Shown: positions 51,941 to 61,262, counted from the stretch's first letter. The stretch is 64,000 nucleotides of DNA from Neisseria dentiae (GCF_014055005.1 NZ_CP059570.1:930001-994000), one strand, 5' to 3'. The notes: generated from the sequence alone by a model not told the origin. Made by a program: numbers and translations.

Positions 51941-51999
51941 TATTTGCCTTTAGGCCGTCTGAAAACCTTATCGTGAATAAACTTAATAAAAAGCACACA

Positions 52000-52061
52000 C
52001 GTCATACTCGGGCTTGAACCGAGTATCCTGAATTTCACTCGGGTTAAGCCCGAATATGACG
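52000..52061. repeat. small intergenic inverted repeat (TCATACTCGGGCTTGA type)
   Basis: CGTCATACTCGGGCTTGAAC on the left and TTAAGCCCGAATATGACG on the right are complementary apart from a few mismatches. Compare 29362-29452 and 13971-14047. The remainder of the 51872-52217 gap holds no gene. Confidence 0.65.
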
Positions 52062-52217
52062 AAACGGTTTGAAACAAATGGTTTTGTTATATTTACGCCC
52101 GGGCGATAGCCAAGTAAACTTTTAACGAATCACTCGCCCTCCCGCTGCAAAAGCATTGATTTTTATGGCAGGCAGGCTTATGTTCAACAAAAATCCCAAC
52201 CACAGAAAGGCAACCCC

Positions 52218-52634
52218 ATGACATATTGGTTTATTGCTGCGGCATTGGTGCTGATTTTCGAACTGTTCGTCAGCACGATTTACCTGCTGGTGGTCAGCGC
52301 CGCCCTATTCGGCGCGGGCTTGGCGGCCCTTCTGTTTGACAACCTGACCGTCAGCATCATCACCGCCGCCGTGCTGGCCTCCGTGGGTATCGCTTGGGCA
52401 AACCGCTGGATCAAACGCCACCGCCGCCCCGGAAACGGCGACGCATCGCTTAATGATTTGGACATCGGCCAAACCGTGCACATCAACCGCCACCTGCACG
52501 GCAATATGTATGAAGTGCACTACCGCGGCTCCGTTTGGCAGGCCGAAGCCGCCAATGCCCAAACCGCTTCCCAACCGCAAACCGCCGTCATCACCGGCAA
52601 AAACGGCAATATCCTGCTGATTAACCTGCATTAA
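52218..52634 (+). CDS. NfeD-family membrane protein
   Basis: A 138-residue protein with two or three N-terminal membrane helices (YWFIAAALVLIFELFVSTIY and a second at about 40-60) and a C-terminal OB-like domain (LDIGQTVHINRHLHGNMYEV, ending AVITGKNGNILLINL). NfeD proteins partner stomatin-like proteins, and the gene is immediately followed by one. A likely role is membrane microdomain or quality control, inferred from the family. Confidence 0.88.
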   Translation: MTYWFIAAALVLIFELFVSTIYLLVVSAALFGAGLAALLFDNLTVSIITAAVLASVGIAWANRWIKRHRRPGNGDASLNDLDIGQTVHINRHLHGNMYEVHYRGSVWQAEAANAQTASQPQTAVITGKNGNILLINLH

Positions 52635-52659
52635 CCCAACTTAAGCCAAAGGAAAAACC

Positions 52660-53628
52660 ATGGATTTCAACATCTTCATCAGCTTTCCCATCCTGATTTT
52701 TATCGCCGTTGTCGTGTTCGGCTTCAAAGCCTTTACCGTGGTGCCGCAACAAGAAGCCTATGTGGTCGAACGGTTGGGTCGTTTCCACAAAATCTTAAAC
52801 CCCGGCCTGAATATTCTGATACCCTTTGTCGACCGCGTGGCCTACCGCCACACATTAAAAGAAATCCCTCTCGACGTGCCCAGCCAAGTGTGTATCACCC
52901 GCGACAACACCCAGCTCACCGTTGACGGCATCATCTACTTCCAAGTAACCGACCCCAAGCTCGCTTCATACGGCTCCAGCAATTATATTTCCGCCATCAC
53001 CCAACTGGCGCAAACCACCCTGCGTTCGGTTATCGGCCGTATGGAACTGGACCGCACTTTTGAAGAACGCGACGAAATCAACAGCATCGTTGTATCCGCA
53101 CTCGACGAAGCCGCCGTATCTTGGGGTGTGAAAGTATTGCGCTACGAAATCAAAGACCTCGTGCCGCCGCAGGAAATTCTGCGCGCGATGCAGGCGCAAA
53201 TCACCGCCGAACGTGAAAAGCGCGCCCGTATCGCCGAATCCGAAGGCCGCAAAATCGAACAAATCAACCTTGCCAGCGGCCAGCGCGAAGCGGAAATCCA
53301 ACAATCCGAAGGCGAAATGCAGGCCGCCATCAACGAATCAAACGGCCAAAAAATCGCCCAAATCAACCGCGCCCAAGGCGAGGCCGAAGCCCTGCGGCTG
53401 GTGGCCGAAGCCAATGCCGACGCCATCCGCGCGGTGGCCGCAGCCCTGCAAAACCCCGGCGGCAGCGAAGCTGTGAACTTGAAAGTGGCCGAACAATATG
53501 TAGAAGCCTTCGGCAAGCTGGCTAAAGAAAACAACACCTTGATTATGCCCGCCAATATTGCCGACATCGGCGGTTTGGTTGCCGCCGGTTTGAAAATCGT
53601 TGAGGGCAACAAAACAGCCGCCAAATAA
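52660..53628 (+). CDS. SPFH/stomatin-family membrane protein (QmcA type)
   Basis: A 322-residue protein with an N-terminal membrane anchor (FISFPILIFIAVVVFGFKAF), the SPFH/band 7 domain (VVPQQEAYVVERLGRFHKIL, LIPFVDRVAYRHTLKEIPLD) and a long C-terminal coiled coil rich in Glu/Gln/Ala (IEQINLASGQREAEIQ). It forms a two-gene unit with nfeD. Substrates are unknown; homologues interact with membrane proteases such as FtsH. Confidence 0.9.
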   Translation: MDFNIFISFPILIFIAVVVFGFKAFTVVPQQEAYVVERLGRFHKILNPGLNILIPFVDRVAYRHTLKEIPLDVPSQVCITRDNTQLTVDGIIYFQVTDPKLASYGSSNYISAITQLAQTTLRSVIGRMELDRTFEERDEINSIVVSALDEAAVSWGVKVLRYEIKDLVPPQEILRAMQAQITAEREKRARIAESEGRKIEQINLASGQREAEIQQSEGEMQAAINESNGQKIAQINRAQGEAEALRLVAEANADAIRAVAAALQNPGGSEAVNLKVAEQYVEAFGKLAKENNTLIMPANIADIGGLVAAGLKIVEGNKTAAK

Positions 53629-53827
53629 AACACCGCGCTGTGGAAACAGCAATCGGTTGAAGAAACAAACCAAAAAGCAGGGGCGATGTCCCCTTGTACT
53701 AGAAATCATTGCACTGCTTATCAACCAATTTTTGCAATACAACTTAACTGTATTGTAATAGTTAAAAATAATTTTATGTCTTTTTTAACAATATTTATAT
53801 GCAAATAACATTGAAAAATTTTTTACA

Positions 53828-53841
53828 TTGATTCAAGTCAA
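53828..53841 (+). promoter_or_regulatory. possible FNR box
   Basis: TTGATTCAAGTCAA matches the TTGAT-N4-ATCAA consensus at nine of ten positions. It lies 277 bases before the porin start, so it would need a promoter with a long untranslated leader; no -10 hexamer at the ideal spacing is obvious. Confidence 0.4.
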
Positions 53842-53970
53842 TAAAGCCGCCCTATCCCGCTTTGCCAACCGTTAAACCGCTTGACGGGCGACAGTTGTTT
53901 TCAATACGATAGCCGCCATAAAAAAGTTAAAAAAACGGTTTAAAAACGCAACCGTTTTTTAAATTATAAA

Positions 53971-53988
53971 AATGACACCGATGTCATT
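53971..53988. promoter_or_regulatory. palindromic operator-like site
   Basis: AATGACACCGATGTCATT: perfect 7-bp arms with a 4-base spacer, 130 bases before the porin start. No regulator is assigned. Confidence 0.4.
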
Positions 53989-54117
53989 TAACAAAAAACA
54001 GCAACTGCACACTGTAAAAAGCCTTGATAAACAAGGCTCGGAATACTTCGGGGGAAGTGTTTCACCTGTTAATAATTCTGATGCAGCCGTTTACCCAACC
54101 TTTGGAGAATAAATGAT

Positions 54118-55215
54118 ATGAAACCCCAAAAAATCCTGCCTTTCGTATGCGCTTCCCTCTTCGCCGCCCCTGCTTTGGCGGCAAACACTTCGGCCGCATT
54201 GGCCACTACCGATGATTATGTGAACGCCGGTGCAAAACGCGCCTCAAGCGATTACAACGTTATCCCCGACCGCTTCGGCATTCACGGCACCATCCGCGTC
54301 CGTGCCGACTCCGGCGACACCGCCACCAACTATGCAACTGAAGACAACGCCAAAAACAACACCGCCAGCCATCTCAATGCCGACTTGTGGTTTTCCGCCC
54401 GCGTTTATAAAGACTGGAAAATCGTTACCCAAATCGAGCCGCAAATCGACTTGGAAACCGGCAAGTTCAACGGCGACCACGATGTGCCCATGAACAAGCT
54501 CTACGCCGAAGGCACGGTGCACGACAAAATCAAAGCCCGCGTGGGTAAATTCGGCGCATTCTCTTCATACGGCCGCGTGTTAGACAACGAAGTAACCGGC
54601 GCGGAATTGTTTTTCGACTACAAATACCCCACCAAAGTGGCCGTTGCCCGCGTAACCAAACACTTGAACGACAACCCGTGGGGCGTGGAAGTGCGCCGCG
54701 AAATGATGGTGTCTGCACAAACCATGATTCCCGTAACCGACAAAGTGAATGTGGGCGCTACTGCGGTTTACCTGAACGACGTGAAACAGCCTGATAACAG
54801 CCGTAAAAACGCTATCTTCGGCGAAATCGGCGCCGATGTGAAAATCAACGACGACTGGAGCGCAATGGCCGCCTACAGCCGTTCCAACCTCACCGGCGTG
54901 AAAGACAGCGCGGGCAAAAAAGTATCGCCCGACGGTATCTTTACCGGCGTGAGATTCAAAAAAGCCGAGTGGGAAGTCCGCAACTCTTACGACGTGTTCT
55001 TCAATCTGCGCCGCGTCGGTGCGATGTCGGGCATTTCTTCGGTTGAGGACTACAGCAAAAACGTACAAGGCGCGCAAATCGGCTTCAACTACGTTCCCTA
55101 CAAAAACTTCAAACTCAACGCTTTCTACCTGCACGGCAAACAGGTTAACGCCACCGTCGGCAGCAACAAGCAAGACGTAAACGTGGTGCGCGGCCAAATC
55201 GAATACAAATTCTAA
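54118..55215 (+). CDS. outer membrane beta-barrel porin
   Basis: A 365-residue secreted protein: signal peptide MKPQKILPFVCASLFAAPAL cleaved after ALA, then alternating beta-strand pattern and a terminal Phe (GQIEYKF), the outer-membrane signature recognised by BAM. The middle, VTQIEPQIDLETGKFNGDHD and KARVGKFGAFSSYGRVLDNE, does not resemble PorA/PorB and recalls porins of other lineages. GGAG at 54104-54107 lies 10 bases before this ATG and 5 before an overlapping ATG-ATA-TGA mini-frame at 54113. Substrate unknown. Confidence 0.8.
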   Translation: MKPQKILPFVCASLFAAPALAANTSAALATTDDYVNAGAKRASSDYNVIPDRFGIHGTIRVRADSGDTATNYATEDNAKNNTASHLNADLWFSARVYKDWKIVTQIEPQIDLETGKFNGDHDVPMNKLYAEGTVHDKIKARVGKFGAFSSYGRVLDNEVTGAELFFDYKYPTKVAVARVTKHLNDNPWGVEVRREMMVSAQTMIPVTDKVNVGATAVYLNDVKQPDNSRKNAIFGEIGADVKINDDWSAMAAYSRSNLTGVKDSAGKKVSPDGIFTGVRFKKAEWEVRNSYDVFFNLRRVGAMSGISSVEDYSKNVQGAQIGFNYVPYKNFKLNAFYLHGKQVNATVGSNKQDVNVVRGQIEYKF

Positions 55216-55238
55216 GCCCGCATAACGCTTTGCAAACA

Positions 55239-55269
55239 AAGGCCGTCTGAAAAATTTTCAGACGGCCTT
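55239..55269. terminator. bidirectional DUS-pair terminator between porin and apt
   Basis: AAGGCCGTCTGAAAA and TTTTCAGACGGCCTT separated by a single base, between convergent genes. Confidence 0.8.
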
Positions 55270-55304
55270 AACTTCATTCAAAAACTTATACCGGAACAAG
55301 GTTA

Positions 55305-55871
55305 TCAAGCAGGCATAGAACCTTCGTTTTGATAAAGCGTAAACAGCGGCACACCGCGGTTGCGGATATTGGCGCCGCCGGGCAGGTCGGTAAATTCCAA
55401 AATCGCCGCCGCCTCGATGATTTCGCCGCCGAGTTTGCGGATTAATTCAATGCCCGCCTGCATGGTGCCGCCGGTGGCCACCAAATCGTCCACCAATAAC
55501 ACGCGCGCGCCTTTCTGAACGGCATCGGTATGGATTTCCACCGTTGCCTCACCGTATTCCAACGCATAGCTTTGCGACAGCGTTTCAAACGGCAGCTTGC
55601 CTTTCTTGCGGATAGGCACAAAGCCCACATTCAACTGGTAGGCCAAAGCCGCCCCGATGATAAACCCGCGCGCATCCAAGCCGGCCACCACATCGATTTT
55701 CTGCCCCATATAGCGGTAAACCAACAAGTCCACCAACAGGCGGAAATATTCGGGGCTTTGCAATACGGGCGTAATATCATGAAACAAAATGCCTTTTTTA
55801 GGCCAATCGGGCACTTTGCGGATTTTTTCATACAGCTTGCCCACGCCCATCACATCGGGATGAATCAACAT
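55305..55871 (-). CDS. apt: adenine phosphoribosyltransferase
   Basis: Salvages adenine to AMP. The 188-residue protein has KIRKVPDWPKKGILFHDITP at the N-terminus, GLDARGFIIGAALAYQL and the PRPP motif VLLVDDLVATGGTMQAG. The start MLIHPD at 55871 fits neisserial orthologues; the longer frame to 56120 overlaps gmk. Divergent from gmk with 124 bases between starts. Confidence 0.95.
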   Translation of the reverse strand: MLIHPDVMGVGKLYEKIRKVPDWPKKGILFHDITPVLQSPEYFRLLVDLLVYRYMGQKIDVVAGLDARGFIIGAALAYQLNVGFVPIRKKGKLPFETLSQSYALEYGEATVEIHTDAVQKGARVLLVDDLVATGGTMQAGIELIRKLGGEIIEAAAILEFTDLPGGANIRNRGVPLFTLYQNEGSMPA

Positions 55872-55995
55872 ATCAACCTTGTCCTCAATTTCGGTAACCA
55901 ACAAACCGATAATTGTAGCAAAGCTTGGCGCCCGTTGTCGCCCCGTCTGCCGCTGTGGCATAATAAGCGGCAATTTTTCCTTTCGGCCCGTTACC

Positions 55996-56613
55996 ATGCA
56001 AGCATCTTCCAAAGGCAATATTTTCATTATCTCCGCCGCTTCAGGCACCGGCAAAACCACACTGGTTTCCCGCCTTACCCAACACCACGACGATATCCGC
56101 GTATCGGTTTCCCACACCACCCGCGCGCCCCGAACGGGCGAAGAACACGGCCGCCATTATTATTTTGTCGATACCGCAGAGTTTGAAAAATTAATCGGCG
56201 AAAGCGCCTTTCTCGAACACGCCAAAGTGTTCGACAATTATTACGGCACCAGCGTGGAAGGTGTGAACCTGCTGCGCGAACAGGGCTACGACGTGATTTT
56301 GGAAATCGACATCCAAGGCGCCGAACAGGTGCGCCGCGTGTGGCCCGATGTGTGCAGCATTTTTATTCTGCCGCCTTCGTTTAAAGTTTTGGCCGAACGG
56401 TTAACCGGCCGCGGCACCGACAGCCCCGAAGTGGTGGCCAAACGTTTGAGCAAAGCCCGCCGCGAAATCGAGCAGGCGTTTCTGTTTGATTATGTTGTCG
56501 TAAACAACGATTTGGCCGAGGCCGAAGCCGATTTGCTTTCCATCATCAAATCGCACCGCCTCAAACAATCCTCACAACGGCTGTTTGTTGAAAACCTGTT
56601 GGAAAATTCTTAA
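55996..56613 (+). CDS. gmk: guanylate kinase
   Basis: Phosphorylates GMP to GDP. The 205-residue protein has the P-loop ISAASGTGKTTLVSRL near residue 12-27, VSHTTRAPRTGEEHGRHYYF, the EIDIQGAEQVRR segment and the C-terminal helical lid. First gene of a gmk-rpoZ-spoT unit, the same order as in E. coli and other Neisseria. Confidence 0.96.
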   Translation: MQASSKGNIFIISAASGTGKTTLVSRLTQHHDDIRVSVSHTTRAPRTGEEHGRHYYFVDTAEFEKLIGESAFLEHAKVFDNYYGTSVEGVNLLREQGYDVILEIDIQGAEQVRRVWPDVCSIFILPPSFKVLAERLTGRGTDSPEVVAKRLSKARREIEQAFLFDYVVVNNDLAEAEADLLSIIKSHRLKQSSQRLFVENLLENS

Positions 56614-56677
56614 AAAACAGCGACAATATGCCCTTATTTTCTTTTTAACCGTTCATAACGAGAAAGCATCCGACAAA

Positions 56678-56884
56678 ATGGCACGAATCACCGTAGAAGA
56701 CTGCGTTACCAAAATCCCCAATCACTTCGACCTCACCCTCACCGCCGCACGCCGCGCCCGCCAGCTTGAAAACGGCACCGCGCCGCTGGTTGACGACGTG
56801 CGCAACAACAAACCCACCGTTACCGCCCTGCGCGAAATCGCCGCCGGCGAAATCGGCGTAGAGCTGCTCAAGCGCAGCAAATAA
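56678..56884 (+). CDS. rpoZ: RNA polymerase omega subunit
   Basis: A 68-residue subunit that aids assembly of the beta' subunit. It begins MARITVEDCVTKIPNHFDLT and contains the conserved AARRARQLENG and KPTVTALREIAAGEI segments. Lies 64 bases after gmk and 18 before spoT. Confidence 0.96.
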   Translation: MARITVEDCVTKIPNHFDLTLTAARRARQLENGTAPLVDDVRNNKPTVTALREIAAGEIGVELLKRSK

Positions 56885-56902
56885 CCGCACAAGGCCGTCT
56901 GA

Positions 56903-59056
56903 ATGCGTGCGCCGCAACCCACCGCCCCATACGACCCGTTAACGGCCGAAGCCCGCAACCTGCTGTTCCGCACGGCTTCCTACCTGAACGGCAAAGAGCA
57001 GGAACAGCTTGAAAAAGCCTGCGCCTTCGCTTTTCACGCCCACGACGGCCAAACCCGCAAAAGCGGCGAACCCTACATCACCCACCCGCTGGCGGTTGCC
57101 ACGCAACTGGCCGTGTGGCATATGGACATACAGGGCCTGTGCGCCGGCGTGATGCACGACGTGCTTGAAGACACCGGCGTCACCAAGCTCGAAATGGCCG
57201 CCGAATTCGGCGAAACCATTGCCGAAATGGTCGATGGTCTTTCCAAACTCGAAAAACTCGAATACAACAGCCAAGCCGAGCATCAGGCCGAAAGTTTCCG
57301 CAAGCTGATTCTGGCCATGACCAAAGACGTGCGCGTGATTGTGGTAAAACTCGCCGACCGCCTGCACAATATGCGCACGCTCGGCTCGATGCGCCCCGAA
57401 AAGCGCCGCCGCATCGCGCAGGAAACGCTGGAAATCTATGCCCAAATCGCCAACCGCATCGGCCTGAACAACGCCTATCAGGAATTGCAGGATTTATCTT
57501 TCCAAAACCTGCACCCGCGCCGCTACGAAACCCTGCAAAAAGCCATGAAGGCCAGCCGCCGCAACCGCCGCGACGTGGTCGGCAAAGTATTGCGTGCCTT
57601 CAGCGTGCGTTTGGTTGATGCCAACATCGAAGCCAAAATCAAAGGCCGCGAAAAAAACCTTTACAGCATCCACCAGAAAATGCAGGCCAAAAACCTGCGT
57701 TTCGCCGATGTGATGGATATTTACGGCTTTCGCGTGATTGTGAACAGCATTCCCGCCTGTTATGCCGCACTCGGTGCCCTGCACAGCCTGTATCAACCCA
57801 AGCCCGGCCGTTTCAAAGACTATATCGCCATCCCCAAAAGCAACGGCTACCAAAGCCTGCACACCACACTGGTCGGCCCCTACGGCCTGCCCATCGAAGT
57901 GCAGATACGTACTTGGGAAATGGACGCCGTGGCCGAAGGCGGTGTGGCCGGGCACTGGATCTACAAATCCGGCGAAAGCACCGTCGATCAAGCCACACTG
58001 CACACCAACCGCTGGCTGAAAAACATTCTCGACCTACAGGCCGGCAGTGCCAACGCCATGGAATTTTTTGAAGCCGTTAAAGTCGATTTATTCCCCAACG
58101 AAGTGTATATCCTTACACCGAAAGGGAAAATTCTGGCACTCCCCAAAGGCGCCACCCCCATCGACTTTGCCTATGCCGTGCACACCGACGTCGGCCACCG
58201 CACCGTGGCAGCCCGCATCAACAACACCATGATGCCGCTGCGCACCAAACTCAAAACCGGCGATTCGGTGGAAATCATCACTTCCGAACAAGCCAAACCC
58301 AACCCGGCCTGGCTCAATTTCGCCGTTTCCAGCCGCGCCCGCAGCGCCATCCGCAACTACATCAAAAACATGAACCGCAAAGATGCGGTAACGCTTGGCG
58401 AAAACCTGCTGCAAAAAGCCCTTTCCAGCCTGCTGCCGCAAAATATCCTGCTTTCAGACGGCCTTAAAGAAAAATATCTGGAAGACCTCAACAACAAGCA
58501 AACCACATTTGAAGACGTGCTTTATAACGTCGGCATGGGCCACACCTTGCCCGTTACCGTAGCCATGCACATTGCCGAGCTGGCCGGCGAACATTTCGGC
58601 GGCGAAGTGCGTTTAAGCCCGATTAAAATCAACGGTGCCGAAACCGGCCGCGTGCATTTGGCACAATGCTGCCAACCCCTGCCCGGCGACGCCATCCGCG
58701 CCCTGCTGATCAAAGACCAAGGGCTGGTTATCCACCGCGACACCTGCCCCAATATGCTGAAAGCCGACCCGGACCAACAACTCGACGCCGATTGGGAAAG
58801 CATCACCGACCAAAGTTTCCGCACCACTTTGGTAGTCGGCTCCCGCGATACCCGCGGCCTGCTGGCCTCGATGGCTCAGGCGATTTCATCATCGGGTGCC
58901 GATATCGAATCGGTGGAAACACCGCAGAAACAACCCGGCACGGAAGGATTTATCGAGTTCAAATTCTTCCTGAAAGTGAAAAACACCGAGCAGCTCAACG
59001 ATATTATCCGTGCCCTGCACGCCATCCCGCAGGTGCAGCGCATCGTGCGGGTTTAA
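56903..59056 (+). CDS. spoT: bifunctional (p)ppGpp synthetase/hydrolase
   Basis: Makes and degrades the alarmone (p)ppGpp. The 717-residue protein carries the hydrolase HD motifs (HAHDGQTRKSGEPYITHP, MHDVLEDTG, DRLHNMRTLG), the synthetase motifs YGFRVIV and DYIAIPKSNGYQSLHTTLV, a TGS domain (VYILTPKGKILALPKGATPI) and a C-terminal ACT domain. All hydrolase residues I can check are present, so it is bifunctional rather than a RelA. The uptake sequence at 56892-56903 ends on the A of the start codon; no ribosome binding site is visible. Confidence 0.96.
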   Translation: MRAPQPTAPYDPLTAEARNLLFRTASYLNGKEQEQLEKACAFAFHAHDGQTRKSGEPYITHPLAVATQLAVWHMDIQGLCAGVMHDVLEDTGVTKLEMAAEFGETIAEMVDGLSKLEKLEYNSQAEHQAESFRKLILAMTKDVRVIVVKLADRLHNMRTLGSMRPEKRRRIAQETLEIYAQIANRIGLNNAYQELQDLSFQNLHPRRYETLQKAMKASRRNRRDVVGKVLRAFSVRLVDANIEAKIKGREKNLYSIHQKMQAKNLRFADVMDIYGFRVIVNSIPACYAALGALHSLYQPKPGRFKDYIAIPKSNGYQSLHTTLVGPYGLPIEVQIRTWEMDAVAEGGVAGHWIYKSGESTVDQATLHTNRWLKNILDLQAGSANAMEFFEAVKVDLFPNEVYILTPKGKILALPKGATPIDFAYAVHTDVGHRTVAARINNTMMPLRTKLKTGDSVEIITSEQAKPNPAWLNFAVSSRARSAIRNYIKNMNRKDAVTLGENLLQKALSSLLPQNILLSDGLKEKYLEDLNNKQTTFEDVLYNVGMGHTLPVTVAMHIAELAGEHFGGEVRLSPIKINGAETGRVHLAQCCQPLPGDAIRALLIKDQGLVIHRDTCPNMLKADPDQQLDADWESITDQSFRTTLVVGSRDTRGLLASMAQAISSSGADIESVETPQKQPGTEGFIEFKFFLKVKNTEQLNDIIRALHAIPQVQRIVRV

Positions 59057-59081
59057 CGGCACCATACCGCATATACTGCTT

Positions 59082-59111
59082 AGGCCGTCTGAAATCGATT
59101 TCAGACGGCCT
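59082..59111 (+). terminator. DUS-pair terminator of spoT
   Basis: AGGCCGTCTGAAATCGATTT followed by CAGACGGCCT, a 13-bp stem with TCGA loop, 25 bases after the spoT stop. Confidence 0.75.
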
Positions 59112-59120
59112 TAATATATT

Positions 59121-59868
59121 TGGGACTTAGGAAGCAAAATCACCAAATATAGTGATAAGCTTCTGAAATGAAATTAAAAAAACAAGTATCAAAAGTTCAG
59201 CAAAATTACCGAGCCCAAATTCCGTCTGATCCTGCGGCTTTTCGCCTTCTATTTGACCGCTTCCGATACCGCCAAACTGACAGGAATCAGTGTCAGAAGC
59301 ATCAACAGCCTGTACCTGAAGTTGCGCCGGCGCTTAGCTGACGAATGCGAACAGCACACGCCTTTCTACGGCATCGCAGAATTAGACAAATCCTATTTCG
59401 GTGCAAAGCACACCCGAGTAAACGCGAACGCAGAACGGGCGGTAAAACCATCGTTTTCGGCATCCTCAAATGAGGCGACAAGGTTTATACCGAAATCGTT
59501 CCCGATGCTTCCAAAGCAATGCTGCAAAAGGTTATCAGAGGCCGTATCACGGTCGAGAATGTGAACAATACAGATGGCTGGCGGGGCTGTCATGGATTGG
59601 TCTACATGGGTTTTGCGAAACATTTCTCAGAGTGCATCGCGGCGACAATGAGTTTGTTCGAGGTATGCAACATATCAACGGTATCGAATCCTTTTAGAGC
59701 TATGCCAAGCATCGCTTGGTACAGTTTAATGGAGTGCCGAAACATACCTTTTACCTGCATTAAAAGAAACCGAGTTTCGCTTCAACCACCGACATGATGA
59801 TCTGTATAAAGTACTATTGAAAATGTTGCGGCAAGACCCTTTAAAATGAATTTTGCTTCCTAAGCCCC
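59121..59868 (+). mobile_element. decayed IS1016-type element, second copy
   Basis: Left end TGGGACTTAGGAAG at 59121 and right end CTTCCTAAGCCCC at 59856-59868, inverted and matching the copy at 14060. About 748 bp. It contains one transposase pseudogene with several lesions. Flanking 8-bp duplication is not evident. Confidence 0.85.
59168..59848 (+). pseudogene. IS1016-type transposase, multiply frameshifted
   Basis: Residual segments are LTASDTAKLTGISVRSINSL, AELDKSYFGAKHTR (Asp kept but the following Glu changed to Lys), NVNNTDGWRGCHGLVYMGFA and FNHRHDDLYKVLL. An extra A in the run near 59176 breaks the first frame, a TGA lies in the equivalent of LKRGDK near 59470, and further shifts follow. 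More degraded than the first copy. Confidence 0.85.
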
Positions 59869-59960
59869 ATAACAAATACATATTTAGCCTATTTGCTGCT
59901 TACAGCAGATTCAAACAAACTAATTTCAGAAGACCTTTCTCAATACTTTGCATTACACGC

Positions 59961-61262
59961 TCAATAAACCGCCTTGCCGCTTGCCGACAAGGTTTCGGCA
60001 ATGTCGTCTGCCAGCGTTTCGCAATCATGCTCGCTCAGGTTGCCTATCGTAATCCGGACCGCGCTTTGTTTCGATAAATTGAAAGTCGCACCGCTTTGCA
60101 CCGCCCAGCCTTTGGCGGCAAGAAACTGGATCACCTGCGCTTCGTTATGAACCGGCAGCCAGATATGCTGGCCTTCGCCGTGTTGGCCGGGCACATGGAT
60201 GCCGTGCCGTTGCAGGCGGCCAATCAGTTTTTGGCGGCGGGTTTGGTAGCTTGCGGCGATACCGGCCAACCCGCGCTCGCCCAGCCGCTGCCACAATTGC
60301 AGCGTGATATGCTGCAACAGTTTGCTGATCCAGCGCGGCCCCAGCGAAAAGCGTTTTTTCATGGCTTTTAAGGTGTTGCCGTTGCCTGCTGCAACGGCGG
60401 TGCGCATATCGGTGCCGAGGAATTTGCTGGTCGAGGTGCTGTATATCCATTCGTTGGCAAACCCTTCCATGCCGTGGAAAGGTTTCAAGCTGAGCGCCGC
60501 CCAATGGTCGTCGATAATCACCAGTGTTTTGTGCGGCGCCAGCACACGCTGCCATGCCTGCCAGCGTTCGCGGCTGTAACAGACACCGGTGGGGCTGTGT
60601 GCGCGGGCGGTGAGGATAACGGCTGAAATCTGGCTGAAATCTGTGTGTTCGGGAATTTTTGCGCCTTCTTCATCCATTTCGGCCGGCACGGCCTCAAGGC
60701 GCAAGTTGGCGAGCAGGGGCAGCAGGGGCAGCCAGCACGGGGTTTCCACCAACACTTTGGCGCCGGGCATACAGCGCTGGCTGAGCGCGCGTTCGATGAT
60801 GTCCAAACTGCCTGACAGCAGCATGAGATCGGCTTCGATGCCGGTGTTTTGCCGCAACCAGTTGCGTATGAACGCCATCAGCTCGGGGCTGTCGCCGTGG
60901 CTGCCCACATCGGCGGCCAAATGGTAGCCGTTGAGCAGGTCGAGGGGCAGTTCGGGCAGCAGGCGGCGGTCGACATTGCCCGAGGCCAAATCCACCAAGC
61001 CCTGGGGAACGGCGCTTTCGGTATGCAGGATTTCGGTTTTTTCAGGCACGAAACTGCCACGCCTGCCGTCGGTGTCGATAATGCCTGCATCGCGCAATTG
61101 TTTGTAGGCCGCCGATACGGTGTTGGGATTCACCCCCAACTCTTGCGCGAGGCTGCGCACGGTGGGCAGCCGGTAGCCGGCAGGCCACACTTCTTCGCGG
61201 ATAAGCCCCGCAATGGATTGGGCGATATTGACAGCGGTGCCGCCTTTGGGTTTTAATTCCAC
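59961..61262 (-). CDS. MocR-family regulator (GntR HTH plus aminotransferase-like domain)
   Basis: A 433-residue protein with an N-terminal winged helix (PAGYRLPTVRSLAQELGVNP, NTVSAAYKQLRDAGII) and a PLP-dependent type I aminotransferase domain with the PLP lysine in STSTSKFLGTDMR. This is the MocR/PtsJ/PdxR group, transcriptional regulators that sense PLP or related molecules. Its targets are unknown; the divergent neighbour is ccoG. DUS pair 61338-61379 lies in the divergent intergenic space. Confidence 0.9.
   Translation of the reverse strand: MELKPKGGTAVNIAQSIAGLIREEVWPAGYRLPTVRSLAQELGVNPNTVSAAYKQLRDAGIIDTDGRRGSFVPEKTEILHTESAVPQGLVDLASGNVDRRLLPELPLDLLNGYHLAADVGSHGDSPELMAFIRNWLRQNTGIEADLMLLSGSLDIIERALSQRCMPGAKVLVETPCWLPLLPLLANLRLEAVPAEMDEEGAKIPEHTDFSQISAVILTARAHSPTGVCYSRERWQAWQRVLAPHKTLVIIDDHWAALSLKPFHGMEGFANEWIYSTSTSKFLGTDMRTAVAAGNGNTLKAMKKRFSLGPRWISKLLQHITLQLWQRLGERGLAGIAASYQTRRQKLIGRLQRHGIHVPGQHGEGQHIWLPVHNEAQVIQFLAAKGWAVQSGATFNLSKQSAVRITIGNLSEHDCETLADDIAETLSASGKAVY

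Larger units (their letters stand above)
53629..54117. other. long regulatory region upstream of the porin
   Basis: About 490 AT-rich bases without a gene. It holds an FNR-like box (53828-53841), a hairpin AAAAAACGGTT/AACCGTTTTTT at 53930-53960 followed by AAATT that resembles a terminator, and an inverted repeat AATGACA/TGTCATT at 53971-53988. Size and content suggest regulated expression and a long leader. Confidence 0.55.
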
